A DNA stretch of 64,000 nt, from the NCBI RefSeq assembly GCF_041379945.2, contig NZ_JBFTXJ020000007.1, positions 1 through 64,000 of the forward strand. Direction: 5' to 3'. This document shows positions 1-8,603 of the stretch, in pieces; within the stretch, counting starts at the first letter, position 1; each line of letters begins with the position of its first letter. This DNA is from Aneurinibacillus sp. REN35. GTDB lineage: Bacteria > Bacillota > Bacilli > Aneurinibacillales > Aneurinibacillaceae. Position numbers and translations under genes: made by a program. Under the pieces are notes generated by a model. The model saw only the letters and a program-made list of their open reading frames with translations, had not been told where the DNA came from and did not search any database.

Positions 1-30
1 ATATATTTACTCGCACACATCGAGTGTCAC

Positions 31-50
31 TGTTCAGTTTTCAAGGAACT
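31..50 (-). other. rRNA-operon leader element
   Basis: Read on the minus strand, this stretch is a GTTCCTTGAAAACTGAACA-type sequence. Bacillales carry this element in the leader upstream of 16S rRNA and in the rRNA spacers. It lies about 45 bases downstream of a good minus-strand promoter and is followed by a CGATGTGTGCG-like segment, which also resembles Bacillus rRNA leaders. The 16S gene itself would lie off the left edge, so the assignment rests on the leader alone. Confidence 0.6.
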
Positions 51-98
51 TATTAAAAACATCTTCGCGTCACGCTGTTTTTCAGCGGCGACTTTTAT

Positions 99-127
99 AA
101 TATATCACATGGAATTACATTAGGCAA
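99..127 (-). promoter_or_regulatory. strong sigma-A promoter, probably of an rRNA operon
   Basis: On the minus strand there is a -35 TTGCCT (122-127), a 17-base spacer and a -10 TATATT (99-104). Transcription would run leftwards into the rRNA-type leader element at 31-50 and out of the window. No protein gene lies in 1-292; the rest of that stretch is AT-rich and includes the pduO terminator. Confidence 0.6.
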
Positions 128-236
128 GGTTTTTTATTTTTGATTTCTTATGTTCTTTTCTATTCAAAATCATTCGCTACTCGCCTAAAATGTGAGCGAA
201 TAGTATCGTATCACAATTCCAAACTAGAAATCAACA

Positions 237-275
237 CAAAAACAGGAGCGCTACTGTATATATGCTCCTGTTTTT
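237..275 (-). terminator. Rho-independent terminator of pduO
   Basis: AAAACAGGAGC and GCTCCTGTTTT form a stem around a short loop, with T-runs on both strands. It follows the pduO stop codon and separates pduO from the divergent or outgoing rRNA promoter. Confidence 0.75.
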
Positions 276-292
276 ATGTTTACGTTTACTGT

Positions 293-844
293 TTATCCTT
301 CGTGCAGTGTAGGTTCTATAGTTCCTTCTTTTTGATTTACGTAGCGCGCTGCTACAAATAAAAAGTCAGATAAACGATTCAAATAACGAATCACAACCGG
401 ATTCACTTCTAATTGTTCACTCACAGCAATCGCCTTACGTTCTGCACGGCGGGCTACTGTCCTTGCAAAGTGAAAGCCAGCCCCTGCCGGACAACCACCT
501 GGTAATACGAAGTTTTTTAATGCAGGGAGTTCAGCATCCCATTTATCAATAATATTCTCTAACTGTTCCACATCACTTTCTTCTATTTTCCATCCTACCT
601 CTTTTCCAGCGGGGGTAGCCAATTCAGCACCAATGTGAAAAAGTTTTGTCTGCACAATATGGAAAACCGAAGATAATTCCTGCCACTTCTCATTACTTGG
701 TAAGTGAGAAAGTGCCAATCCAATAGCTGAGTTTGCTTCATCACACGTTCCGTAAGCATCCACACGCGGATCATGCTTTGGCACACGCATCCCATAGACA
801 AGGCTTGTTTCACCTTTATCTCCTGATTTTGTATAAATCCTCAC
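293..844 (-). CDS. pduO: cob(I)alamin adenosyltransferase, PduO type
   Basis: A 183-residue protein that transfers the adenosyl group of ATP to cob(I)alamin, giving adenosylcobalamin in the cytoplasm. The N-terminal TKSGDKGET motif is the ATP-binding signature of the PduO family; DPRVDAYGTCDE and the C-terminal NRLSDFLF segment also match. Length is usual for the family (YvqK-like). The start is a GTG, chosen because AAGGAGG lies eight bases upstream. It is the only cobalamin gene here, so it probably serves salvage. A terminator follows directly. The family call is very secure; the physiological client enzyme is not visible. Confidence 0.95.
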   Translation of the reverse strand: MRIYTKSGDKGETSLVYGMRVPKHDPRVDAYGTCDEANSAIGLALSHLPSNEKWQELSSVFHIVQTKLFHIGAELATPAGKEVGWKIEESDVEQLENIIDKWDAELPALKNFVLPGGCPAGAGFHFARTVARRAERKAIAVSEQLEVNPVVIRYLNRLSDFLFVAARYVNQKEGTIEPTLHEG

Positions 845-891
845 AACACATCCTCCTTCGTTCGCTTGCTTTATTATGATTTACGTAAACG

Positions 892-1848
892 CTAATACCC
901 TTGGCGACTGTCGATTACATTCAACATATCTTCCGTTTTTTTCTCTCCTTGGTATATAGAGAGGTTGTGGCGGAAGATTTCTAGTGCGCGCTCCATGTAT
1001 AATGGAGAACGTCCCGATATATGCGGCGTAATCAAACAATTTTTTAACTTCCAAAACGGAGAGGATGCAGGAAGAGGCTCTTCTGTAAACACATCAAGCA
1101 CAGCCATACGCAGCTTCCCATCCCGCAGATGAGAAAGTAATGCCTCCTCATCAATTACGGGGCCTCTGGCAATATTAATAAGTACTGCTGTCTCCTGCAT
1201 GGATTCTAATTCTTCACGCCCGATCAGATGACGAGTATCCTTAGTTAACGGCACAATTACTACTATATAATCACAGCGTGGAAGTACATCCGTAAGTTGT
1301 CGCTGCGTATACATCTCATCACAATCAGGCTTCGGCTTACCGCTGCGGCTTACTCCTAGCACCTTCATTCCGAAAACCTTTGCACGGCGGGCTACTTCTT
1401 CCCCAATAGCTCCCACCCCGATGATACCCAATGTCTTGCCATACAACTCTTCTACACGTAAACTTCGATCCCATTCGTTATTACGCTGCTTTTCATACAA
1501 TTCATTCATCTTGCGAGCTACCTGCAACATGACACCAAACGTATACTCTGCCATTGGTACTTTGTGAATACCGCCCGCATTTGTCACCAGAATATCCCGA
1601 TCTGCTAATAGAGATAACGGCATCGTATCCATTCCCGCGCTCAACACCTGAATCCAGCGTAAGTTCCTCATTTCTCCTACATTTTCCGGGGTTAAATCTT
1701 CACCATATGTAACCAATACTTCCGCATCCGTTACGTCTGTTTCCGCTTTCTTCATATGAGGATAGAAGTCAAATTCACAGCCAGGAAATTCTGCTTTAAG
1801 CGTTTCTTGATGACGTTCGCTCATTTTTGCTGTAGAAACAATCTTCAC
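892..1848 (-). CDS. D-2-hydroxyacid dehydrogenase
   Basis: A 318-residue NAD(P)-dependent dehydrogenase of the D-isomer-specific 2-hydroxyacid family (phosphoglycerate dehydrogenase/glyoxylate reductase fold). The Rossmann motif GVGAIG is at residues 144-149 and the catalytic triad appears as Arg228 (NIARGP), Glu257 (DVFTEEP) and His276 (TPHISG). There is no ACT or serine-binding domain, so it is not a full SerA. Start is GTG. It sits 30 bases downstream of the methyltransferase gene on the same strand. The substrate cannot be told from sequence. Confidence 0.9.
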   Translation of the reverse strand: MKIVSTAKMSERHQETLKAEFPGCEFDFYPHMKKAETDVTDAEVLVTYGEDLTPENVGEMRNLRWIQVLSAGMDTMPLSLLADRDILVTNAGGIHKVPMAEYTFGVMLQVARKMNELYEKQRNNEWDRSLRVEELYGKTLGIIGVGAIGEEVARRAKVFGMKVLGVSRSGKPKPDCDEMYTQRQLTDVLPRCDYIVVIVPLTKDTRHLIGREELESMQETAVLINIARGPVIDEEALLSHLRDGKLRMAVLDVFTEEPLPASSPFWKLKNCLITPHISGRSPLYMERALEIFRHNLSIYQGEKKTEDMLNVIDSRQGY

Positions 1849-1877
1849 CTTCCGCGTTCCCCCCTCTACCTAGCACT

Positions 1878-2645
1878 CTATACTTTCTTCGCGACGATAA
1901 TAAGCTCGGTGCTTGACGGGCCAAAGGCCTCTTTGGCAAAAGAGCCATATCGCCCAATGACACTAAAACCCGCAAGGCGCAGTAAATGGTGCATCTCAGC
2001 AGGGAAAATATATCGAATGTGGAATGGAGCCACCACACGTTGAATAACCGTGCCGTCTCGATCCATCCGTTCATACTGCCGGATAATCTCGGCAATCTGT
2101 TGGAAATGATCATACCGTGTATAATCCCAGACAGCCAGTCGATCTGTTGTTCCCGGAATGGCATAGATGCCACGACTTGCACTTTTCTCATTCTGCTCGT
2201 ATAGATGCGAAATAAGCGGCACAAATATGTTCAAGGCGAGCAACCCACCGTCTGGGAGATGTTGTCGGATTTGACGCAGGGCCGCTATCTGCTCCTTGAC
2301 AGAGAGCATGTGCAGAAACGAACGATACGGAACCATAATAAGCGGAAATGTACGTTCAAGATTAAAGGTACGCATATCTCCATGTATAAATGTAACACGA
2401 TCGCCAACCTGTGCCATCTCTGCCTTCATCCTTGCTTTCTCAAGCATTTTCTCTGACGAATCCACCCCGTATACCTCAAGGCCATTCAGTGCAAGCGGCA
2501 TAGAAATACGTCCTGTTCCACATGCCAGATCAAGCACCGATCCGCCTGTCTGAAGTGCTAGTTCTGTATAGAATCCGACATCTCCTTCAAGTCCATCAGA
2601 CACAATGTCATAATAGTCTGTCCAATCGTAATGAGCGACGCCCAT
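1878..2645 (-). CDS. class I SAM-dependent methyltransferase
   Basis: A 255-residue protein with the SAM-binding motif I VLDLACGTGR at residues 37-46 and an acidic motif II around GVDSSEK. These define a Rossmann-fold class I methyltransferase. Similar Bacillales proteins are annotated only as methyltransferases, and the substrate is unknown. A GAGGAAAG ribosome site precedes the ATG. Tight spacing to the hydroxyacid dehydrogenase suggests co-transcription, without a clear functional link. Confidence 0.88.
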   Translation of the reverse strand: MGVAHYDWTDYYDIVSDGLEGDVGFYTELALQTGGSVLDLACGTGRISMPLALNGLEVYGVDSSEKMLEKARMKAEMAQVGDRVTFIHGDMRTFNLERTFPLIMVPYRSFLHMLSVKEQIAALRQIRQHLPDGGLLALNIFVPLISHLYEQNEKSASRGIYAIPGTTDRLAVWDYTRYDHFQQIAEIIRQYERMDRDGTVIQRVVAPFHIRYIFPAEMHHLLRLAGFSVIGRYGSFAKEAFGPSSTELIIVAKKV

Positions 2646-2685
2646 TCAACTTTCCTCACCTTTCCTTCAAGCAGATGTTAATTCA

Positions 2686-3159
2686 TCACTGCAGATTCTC
2701 TTCAATATAGCGCAATGCTTCATCTACATGACCATCCACTTTTACTTTTCGATACTCCTTTGCCAACCGTCCCTCTTTATCAATAATAAATGTAGAACGT
2801 TCAATACCCATATATTCTTTGCCAAAATTCTTCTTCAGCTTATACACTCCATACAGCGTTGATACTTCCGCCTCTGTATCGCTTAATAGAAGAAACGGCA
2901 GGTTATATTTCTGAATGAACTTGTCATGAGATTTTAAATCGTCCTTGCTAATTCCTAAGATCACTGTATTCTTAGCGGTGAACGCTTCCATTTTGTCACG
3001 GAAGTCGCAGGACTCCTTTGTGCAGCCTGGTGTGTTATCTTTCGGATAAAAATACAGAACAACATTCTTTCCACGGAAGTCGTGCAGTGATACCTGCTCC
3101 CCATTGCTTGCCGCAAGCGTGAAATCCGGCGCCTCTTGTCCAATCTCTGTATGTGCCAT
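2686..3159 (-). CDS. bcp: thioredoxin-dependent thiol peroxidase (peroxiredoxin Bcp)
   Basis: A 157-residue AhpC/TSA-fold peroxiredoxin that reduces hydroperoxides using thioredoxin. The motif TPGCTKESC carries the peroxidatic Cys46 and a resolving Cys51, the spacing of atypical two-Cys BCP/PrxQ enzymes. Length matches the family. GGAGG lies upstream of the ATG. No signal peptide, so cytoplasmic. The call is secure. Confidence 0.95.
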   Translation of the reverse strand: MAHTEIGQEAPDFTLAASNGEQVSLHDFRGKNVVLYFYPKDNTPGCTKESCDFRDKMEAFTAKNTVILGISKDDLKSHDKFIQKYNLPFLLLSDTEAEVSTLYGVYKLKKNFGKEYMGIERSTFIIDKEGRLAKEYRKVKVDGHVDEALRYIEENLQ

Positions 3160-3250
3160 TGTATGTATTCCTCCATTTCCACTGTAATTCCATCTTCTTC
3201 ATCTTATCAAGATTCGGTTGATAAAACAAAGGAAGGAGCAGATCCTGTAT

Positions 3251-4036
3251 TTAGGAACCTGCTCCTCGATAATTCTTCACTCCATAATTCCAGACGACAA
3301 TTCCCATAGCAAAAAAGACCACGCCGATTACCGGTGTCAACAACGTATAGCTATAATACTCTTCCCGCTTTAAGAAGTATGCGGCCGGATACACACCAAC
3401 AAAAGCAAAAGGCAAAATCCATGTTAACAAAAAACGGATAACCTTATTATAAATGTTAACAGGGTAGCGCCCGTAGTTCTGAATGTTCCAGATCATCGGG
3501 CTAATTCCGGTTTTCGAATCCGAGAAAAATCCGATAGCAGAAATCGCTGTATACACGCCTCCATATACGAGTACACCAGATAGAACAAGCAGAATAAAGA
3601 CAAACGGATCATACCATGAAAGCTCTAGTCCCATTGAAGCGCCTGCATAGATCATAATAATGATGCCTGTTACCGCTCCGCCTAACGATTGCGGATCCAT
3701 TGTCTCTAGCATAACCTGAAACAAATTATGAGCAGGCCGAGTTAATACCCGATCCATCTCTCCTTTGATAATGTACTTCTCCTGAAACTGCCACAGATTA
3801 AAAAAGGTAGAAAACACCGCATACGGTACAAGAAAAAAGCCATAAATAAAAATAATTTCTTCGCGTGTCCATCCCTTAAGCAATGTCGTATGCTGAAACA
3901 CAACAAGAATAAAAACCAAATTCGTTACTTGAAACACAAAATCGGACAGCATACCGTTTATAAAGTCCATTCGATAAGCAAATCGCATCTTAAAATACTG
4001 TTTAAGATAATCCCAAAAAAGCGAAAGATAAAACAT
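3251..4036 (-). CDS. ABC-2 family permease (second subunit of a split exporter)
   Basis: A 261-residue, six-helix membrane protein of the ABC2_membrane_6 type (motifs FFNLWQFQEKYIIKGEMDRVLTRP and a glycine-rich central helix). This family normally occurs as two unlike permeases directly beside one ATPase gene. The matching ATPase and first permease are at 7809-9603, so this subunit is displaced by about 3.8 kb containing three unrelated genes. Start ATG with GGAGGGTG upstream. Substrate unknown; relatives are described as antibiotic or lipid exporters. Confidence 0.85.
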   Translation of the reverse strand: MFYLSLFWDYLKQYFKMRFAYRMDFINGMLSDFVFQVTNLVFILVVFQHTTLLKGWTREEIIFIYGFFLVPYAVFSTFFNLWQFQEKYIIKGEMDRVLTRPAHNLFQVMLETMDPQSLGGAVTGIIIMIYAGASMGLELSWYDPFVFILLVLSGVLVYGGVYTAISAIGFFSDSKTGISPMIWNIQNYGRYPVNIYNKVIRFLLTWILPFAFVGVYPAAYFLKREEYYSYTLLTPVIGVVFFAMGIVVWNYGVKNYRGAGS

Positions 4037-4238
4037 ACCACACCCTCCTTCCTTCGCTATTTAATTGCTATAAAATCATTCATCCTCCTTAATGTTATGC
4101 TTTCTACTCTCCAAGTCAATATCGTATGAAAAGAAGGATTTATATAATAAGGAGACGAATTAGTACCTTTATTGTGAGAGAAGTACAAGACAACCTATGT
4201 TAAACTTGGATAAACTCTCAGGGAGAGAGGTTATAATC

Positions 4239-4970
4239 ATGCTTACCCAAGCACTCGAAAAATTATCTGATGCCATCGTACTTATTGATACAGAATACAA
4301 CATTATATTTATAAACCCTGTGGGTGAAGAACTGTTGGACATTCGGCTCGAAGACGTCAAAGGCCACTCTATCGATGATTGCTTTTCCAAATTAAGCGAA
4401 TACCAAAGCATTCTTTCTACTTCGCTTCGATTGCAGGAGGAGCGTACTTATGAGATTCTCCCCTACAATTGGAAAGGAGAGCGAAAGTATTTCCAATGCA
4501 AAACTTCCCTTCTAAGAAAAGACAATGCGATCATTGGAGCCATGTCTCAATTTCGCAATATCGACGACTATATCACCAAGGAAAAAGAACTTAAGCAGAT
4601 CATTCAGCAAATGGCCGTCAACATCGTACCAATTTCAGAAAAAATAGGCGTGTTACCTCTTCAGCCGACTGTTACAGAGAACCACAGATCGCTTCTGCTT
4701 GAGCGCACCCTTCAAGATTGTCTGCAAATCGGCATTGAGAAACTTGCGATTGACTTAACTGCAATCCAAGATGTTAATACAGATTTTGCTGATAGTCTGG
4801 TCAAACTCGTTGATGCGCTTCGCCTCACCGGCATTCAAGCAGTCATTACCGGCATTCAACCACAAGTTTCCACCAAAATGATCGAGGTCGATTCATACCT
4901 TCAGGAGCACCCGAGCTTCTCTACCTTAAGCCAAGCAATCGACTATTTTAGAAAGAAAAATATTTGGTAA
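4239..4970 (+). CDS. PAS-STAS protein, RsbR-like
   Basis: A 243-residue protein with an N-terminal PAS domain (about residues 1-115) and a C-terminal STAS domain (about 130-243), the layout of RsbR-type stressosome co-antagonists and related sensors. The STAS part keeps a threonine in DVNTD and another in VSTKM, at the places where RsbR-like proteins are phosphorylated. The ATG at 4239 is preferred over one 42 bases upstream because GGGAGAGAGG precedes it. It stands alone, divergent from the ABC-2 permease, with no RsbS, RsbT or SigB neighbours. Role as a sensor is inference. Confidence 0.75.
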   Translation: MLTQALEKLSDAIVLIDTEYNIIFINPVGEELLDIRLEDVKGHSIDDCFSKLSEYQSILSTSLRLQEERTYEILPYNWKGERKYFQCKTSLLRKDNAIIGAMSQFRNIDDYITKEKELKQIIQQMAVNIVPISEKIGVLPLQPTVTENHRSLLLERTLQDCLQIGIEKLAIDLTAIQDVNTDFADSLVKLVDALRLTGIQAVITGIQPQVSTKMIEVDSYLQEHPSFSTLSQAIDYFRKKNIW

Positions 4971-5004
4971 TAAAAACGGACAGGGTTCCCCCCGTCCGTT
5001 TCTT

Positions 5005-6129
5005 TTATTTATTTTTTACAGCCGATATCATTTTGTCCGTAACAAGCATAGGAATGTCTGAAGAATATACTTGCCACTTATTGTTTGACACATTCTTTTT
5101 CAGCATAAAGATACCATCTATTTTTTGCGTGTTTATCAGATCAGCCGACCCTTCCTTACTTGCCTTTATACGGTATTCCACTCCATCGACTTCGACGACT
5201 GCCAGTCGATTCCATTTACCGATCACCTTCGCATTCAAATCACCTTCTCTGGTAACTTCAATACTATAGCCGTCCTCTTTTAATTTACGCAAGACGGCTG
5301 CGGTTACATCACGCGTGGCTTTATGATATCCGATGCTATTTGTATAAGCCGCATCCCGCATCCGTTCCATATCTGTGGCTTTAAGTGCCTTGCCTTCTTC
5401 TTCCTCATACTGTTTTACCATGTCACTCAACACCTTATCGGTCGGTACAGCATTTTCTTCTAGATATAGCGAATTAGATAACATGACCATGGCCTCAGCA
5501 CGAGTTGCATACTCAAACGGCTTGAAAGCTCCGTTCGGATAACCGTTTATGATTTTTACAGAGCTGGTCTTTTTAATCTCTCTGATCGCCCAATACGATG
5601 ACTTCACATCCGTAAAGTTCTTTCCTTTCGTTTCATCAAATTCAATCGTATAGGCAAATGCGCGGGAGATAAAGGCGGCAATCTCACCACGGGTAATATA
5701 ACGGTTCGGTCCAAACGATGTGTCGCTTACCCCTTTCACGATGCCAAACGAACTCGCAATGCTAATCGGCTTATGATACCAGTCCCCCGGCTCCACATCA
5801 GAAAATGCTTTAATGTCTTGATCAGGATTTTCCTTTAGGCTAAGCGCACCTACTAACAGCGATACAAACTCAGCCCGCGTAATCTTTTTGCTCGGCTGCA
5901 CAGTTGTTGTTCCATTCCTATCTACATAGCCCTTCATCATATCAGCATGCAGCAGATCATACATACGGTCGCCTGCCCAGTGCTTTTTAATATCTTCTGG
6001 CAGATAGCTATTGATCTTATCCATTTCCTTCAACTCTGCAAATGCTTGTCCTGGCAGAAGCACCGACGCACTGAACACAGCGGCCAAGACAAGCTTGCTT
6101 GCAAGACGTGCAGAATACCGTTTCACCAT
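5005..6129 (-). CDS. S-layer-homology domain protein
   Basis: A 374-residue secreted protein. A signal peptide (KRYSARLASKLVLAAVF ... AFA) is followed by three S-layer-homology repeats at about residues 40-95, 105-155 and 165-220, ending in motifs such as ITRAEFVSLL, ITRGEIAAFI and ATRAEAMVML. These bind pyruvylated cell-wall polysaccharide. The C-terminal 150 residues match nothing I recognise and may be the exposed functional part. The ATG at 6129 is chosen because GGAGAGG lies nine bases upstream. It interrupts the split ABC-2 exporter locus. Confidence 0.9.
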   Translation of the reverse strand: MVKRYSARLASKLVLAAVFSASVLLPGQAFAELKEMDKINSYLPEDIKKHWAGDRMYDLLHADMMKGYVDRNGTTTVQPSKKITRAEFVSLLVGALSLKENPDQDIKAFSDVEPGDWYHKPISIASSFGIVKGVSDTSFGPNRYITRGEIAAFISRAFAYTIEFDETKGKNFTDVKSSYWAIREIKKTSSVKIINGYPNGAFKPFEYATRAEAMVMLSNSLYLEENAVPTDKVLSDMVKQYEEEEGKALKATDMERMRDAAYTNSIGYHKATRDVTAAVLRKLKEDGYSIEVTREGDLNAKVIGKWNRLAVVEVDGVEYRIKASKEGSADLINTQKIDGIFMLKKNVSNNKWQVYSSDIPMLVTDKMISAVKNK

Positions 6130-6380
6130 AATTCCCACCCTCTCCGATTGGTTCTTTTATTACATATCTTCATAATTATGGTAGATAAAATTTCTTATTG
6201 TTCTGTAATTATGTAGTCATGAAGATTCCTTTTGTGCAAAAAACTCCCAAGCAATTACCTAAAACATATTGTAAAATAATTCGTTTCACTGGCACTATAG
6301 TCATATTTTAGTATTACACATTAACAAGGAATAGCCTATAGTTACTTTTAGCTATAGATTTTTGCAGAAAAAAGCCTATT

Positions 6381-6416
6381 AAAAATGGTGCCTCCTTTAT
6401 CGATAAGAGAGACACC
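6381..6416 (-). terminator. terminator of the Eis-like acetyltransferase gene
   Basis: GGTGCCTC (6387-6394) pairs with GAGACACC (6409-6416), with one wobble pair; the minus-strand transcript ends in five U. The rest of 6130-6380 is AT-rich and shows no gene. Confidence 0.6.
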
Positions 6417-6427
6417 TGTATATGACA

Positions 6428-7648
6428 TTAAAAATAATCAGAGAAATACGGCTGCTGGCGAATAATCAATTCTTCAAGCAAATCAACTGTCGCTTCATCT
6501 GAGTGAAATCGTCCAATTCGGGATAAATAGGATGGCCTTTTATATCCCATTAGCATTGTCGTTAATGTCTGAATATCAAATGTAGCAGTGGGATTGCTTC
6601 CACCTTCAGCTATCCGTCCTCTCCCATCCTTATTAACTGTCAACGTAAAATTCCCCTGGTTCCATTCAAGCATTGGATCATGCAGATTAAATGTTATCTG
6701 ACAATCCTTTTCCTGCGGCTGAAATACATAATTCCTCACAAAAAGGGTGATATCTACAATACGGGCCATATAATAAGGCGCAATCATCTCCTTGATATCA
6801 CCATCTTCGAGCAGGAAAGCCAGCGGCTCATCCGTATAGATATGTCCTTTAACATGCGTGACCATGGAGAAATGAGCACTAACAAAATTCCATAAACCTG
6901 ACCGCGCTTCCTGATTCAAAAAAATCATTTCCTTCATATGAAAAATCTCTCCCGCGATCCAATACAACAGATATCCTGTTGGCTCATGATTACCGTCATA
7001 ATAAATCGCCGCTGTCATATCGTCTAGGTCCCATCGCAAATTCTCTTCCCAAGCTAGATCATTCCTGATCATAGCTCCGTGATTTTGCAGTGCAAAACGC
7101 TGATACACCTCTTTGATGACCGGATACTCAATCGTTACTCTCTCCACGTTACCGGACACTGTTTTTAATTTTGGCAACTGTGTATCCTTTACCTCAAAAG
7201 ATATTTTATCCGAAATAATCTCCCACCCCTTACGGCGGTAAAACGGGATGGAATAAGGATATAAATAGGAAATGGATTGCTGCCGCTCGCGCATATTTGT
7301 CAACGCCTGACGCATTAATTGGTTCATCAATCCAAGATTGGCGTATTCAGGATACGTTCCTACACCTGTCAATCCACCCATTTCATATGTCTGCCCAAAA
7401 ATATTTACTTGAAATGGATAGACAGCCAACTGTGAGATGAGCTTATCACCGTCAAACCACCCCAATACATCAGCTTGCTTCAGCACAGGCAGCTTAGCTT
7501 GTGCAATCTCTCTATTCTCCCATCCGACCACCTGCAAATCATGATTGGTCACCTGAAACACATACCGCAGCAAATTATTAAATTGCTCTCCATGCTTCGT
7601 TTCCACCTTTTTCATTTTGAGCCTCTCCTTCAATTGCTGACGACTCAT
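6428..7648 (-). CDS. Eis-like GNAT N-acetyltransferase
   Basis: A 406-residue protein with an N-terminal GNAT acetyltransferase domain (GGLTGVGTYPEYANLGLMNQL is the acetyl-CoA loop region at about residues 90-110), a second GNAT-like half, and a C-terminal SCP2-like segment. This is the Eis architecture; some members acetylate aminoglycosides or peptides. The ATG at 7648 is preferred to one 30 bases upstream because it has GGGGG at good spacing. Substrate unknown. It lies inside the split exporter locus. Confidence 0.82.
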   Translation of the reverse strand: MSRQQLKERLKMKKVETKHGEQFNNLLRYVFQVTNHDLQVVGWENREIAQAKLPVLKQADVLGWFDGDKLISQLAVYPFQVNIFGQTYEMGGLTGVGTYPEYANLGLMNQLMRQALTNMRERQQSISYLYPYSIPFYRRKGWEIISDKISFEVKDTQLPKLKTVSGNVERVTIEYPVIKEVYQRFALQNHGAMIRNDLAWEENLRWDLDDMTAAIYYDGNHEPTGYLLYWIAGEIFHMKEMIFLNQEARSGLWNFVSAHFSMVTHVKGHIYTDEPLAFLLEDGDIKEMIAPYYMARIVDITLFVRNYVFQPQEKDCQITFNLHDPMLEWNQGNFTLTVNKDGRGRIAEGGSNPTATFDIQTLTTMLMGYKRPSYLSRIGRFHSDEATVDLLEELIIRQQPYFSDYF

Positions 7649-7755
7649 AACGATACCCCCTATCTTCCGCAGCCTCATATTGTATTATTATTGGTTTTTC
7701 TTCATACCTGTATACAGCGCTCTTCACTCTATGCGCCCCCAAGAAAAGCCTGTAT

Positions 7756-7792
7756 AAAAAAGAGAGACCTCCAATATAGGAAAGGTCTCTCC
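7756..7792 (-). terminator. terminator after the ATPase-permease pair
   Basis: GAGAGACCT (7762-7770) and AGGTCTCTC (7783-7791) form a perfect nine-base stem followed on the minus strand by a U-run. It closes the 8603-9603 operon, showing that the operon now ends before the displaced second permease. Confidence 0.8.
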
Positions 7793-7808
7793 TGTATATA
7801 ATCCATGC

Positions 7809-8603
7809 TCATCCGCCCTGGATAATCACATTCTTACGCGCTTGTCTCCACATAAACCATATCGGAATTAATAATCCAATAACCCACGCCCCCTGAACAA
7901 ATAAGGCGGTATAAATCTTCTCTCCTTCTATACCTCCAGTAAAGATCATACCAGGTAAATAACTAATCGCCTGAAACGGAAGATACTTTAAGATCTCCTG
8001 CGCCCACTCCGGATAGAAGCTGATCGGAAGAATCAATCCGGAGAACAGATCTACAATTACTCGTTTCGCCCGCATGATCCCTTCATTATTATAGAAGAAA
8101 AACGTCAGCAAACCGGTAATTAAATTAATCTGCGTATTGATTACAAAGCTAATAAGCAGACTAAACGCATACCAGCTCCACGTTACCGAGCTGCCCGGAT
8201 AATGAACAGGAAAAATAAAGCTTACAATCACCATTCCGGGAACAGAGAAGAAAAACAAACGAAATATCCCTTCACCGAATCCCTGCATAAGTTTAACCGT
8301 TAAATAATTGTATGGACGGATCATTTCAATGGCGACTTTACCCTCTCGAATATCAAGTGCCATCTCTTGGTCAATATTATTGAAGTAAAAGGCCCTAGCC
8401 ATCCAACTGATAGCAACATACGTTACCATCTGTTGTGCAGTAAGCCCTCCCATACTGGTCTGCCCGCCATAAATTGCATTCCATAAAAAATAATACGCAC
8501 CGATATTGATGCTGTATACAATAATGCCGCTGTAATAATTCACACGATACGCAAGCATTGTAAGAAATCGAATGCGGATAATTTCCGCATACATGCTAAA
8601 CAT
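7809..8603 (-). CDS. ABC-2 family permease (first subunit)
   Basis: A 264-residue integral membrane protein with about six helices, ABC2_membrane_6 type (FNNIDQEMALDIREGKVAIEMIRP is the family's cytoplasmic motif). It is paired with the ATPase upstream: its ATG at 8603 overlaps the ATPase stop at 8596-8598, and GAAGAAGG lies eight bases before it, so the two are translationally coupled. A longer reading frame from 8660 has no ribosome site. The usual second permease is found at 3251-4036 instead of next door. Confidence 0.85.
   Translation of the reverse strand: MFSMYAEIIRIRFLTMLAYRVNYYSGIIVYSINIGAYYFLWNAIYGGQTSMGGLTAQQMVTYVAISWMARAFYFNNIDQEMALDIREGKVAIEMIRPYNYLTVKLMQGFGEGIFRLFFFSVPGMVIVSFIFPVHYPGSSVTWSWYAFSLLISFVINTQINLITGLLTFFFYNNEGIMRAKRVIVDLFSGLILPISFYPEWAQEILKYLPFQAISYLPGMIFTGGIEGEKIYTALFVQGAWVIGLLIPIWFMWRQARKNVIIQGG

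Noticed and set aside
140-361. Plus-strand open frame of 73 codons
   Set aside because: No ribosome site, crosses the pduO terminator and overlaps pduO antisense; amino-acid make-up is unlike a protein.
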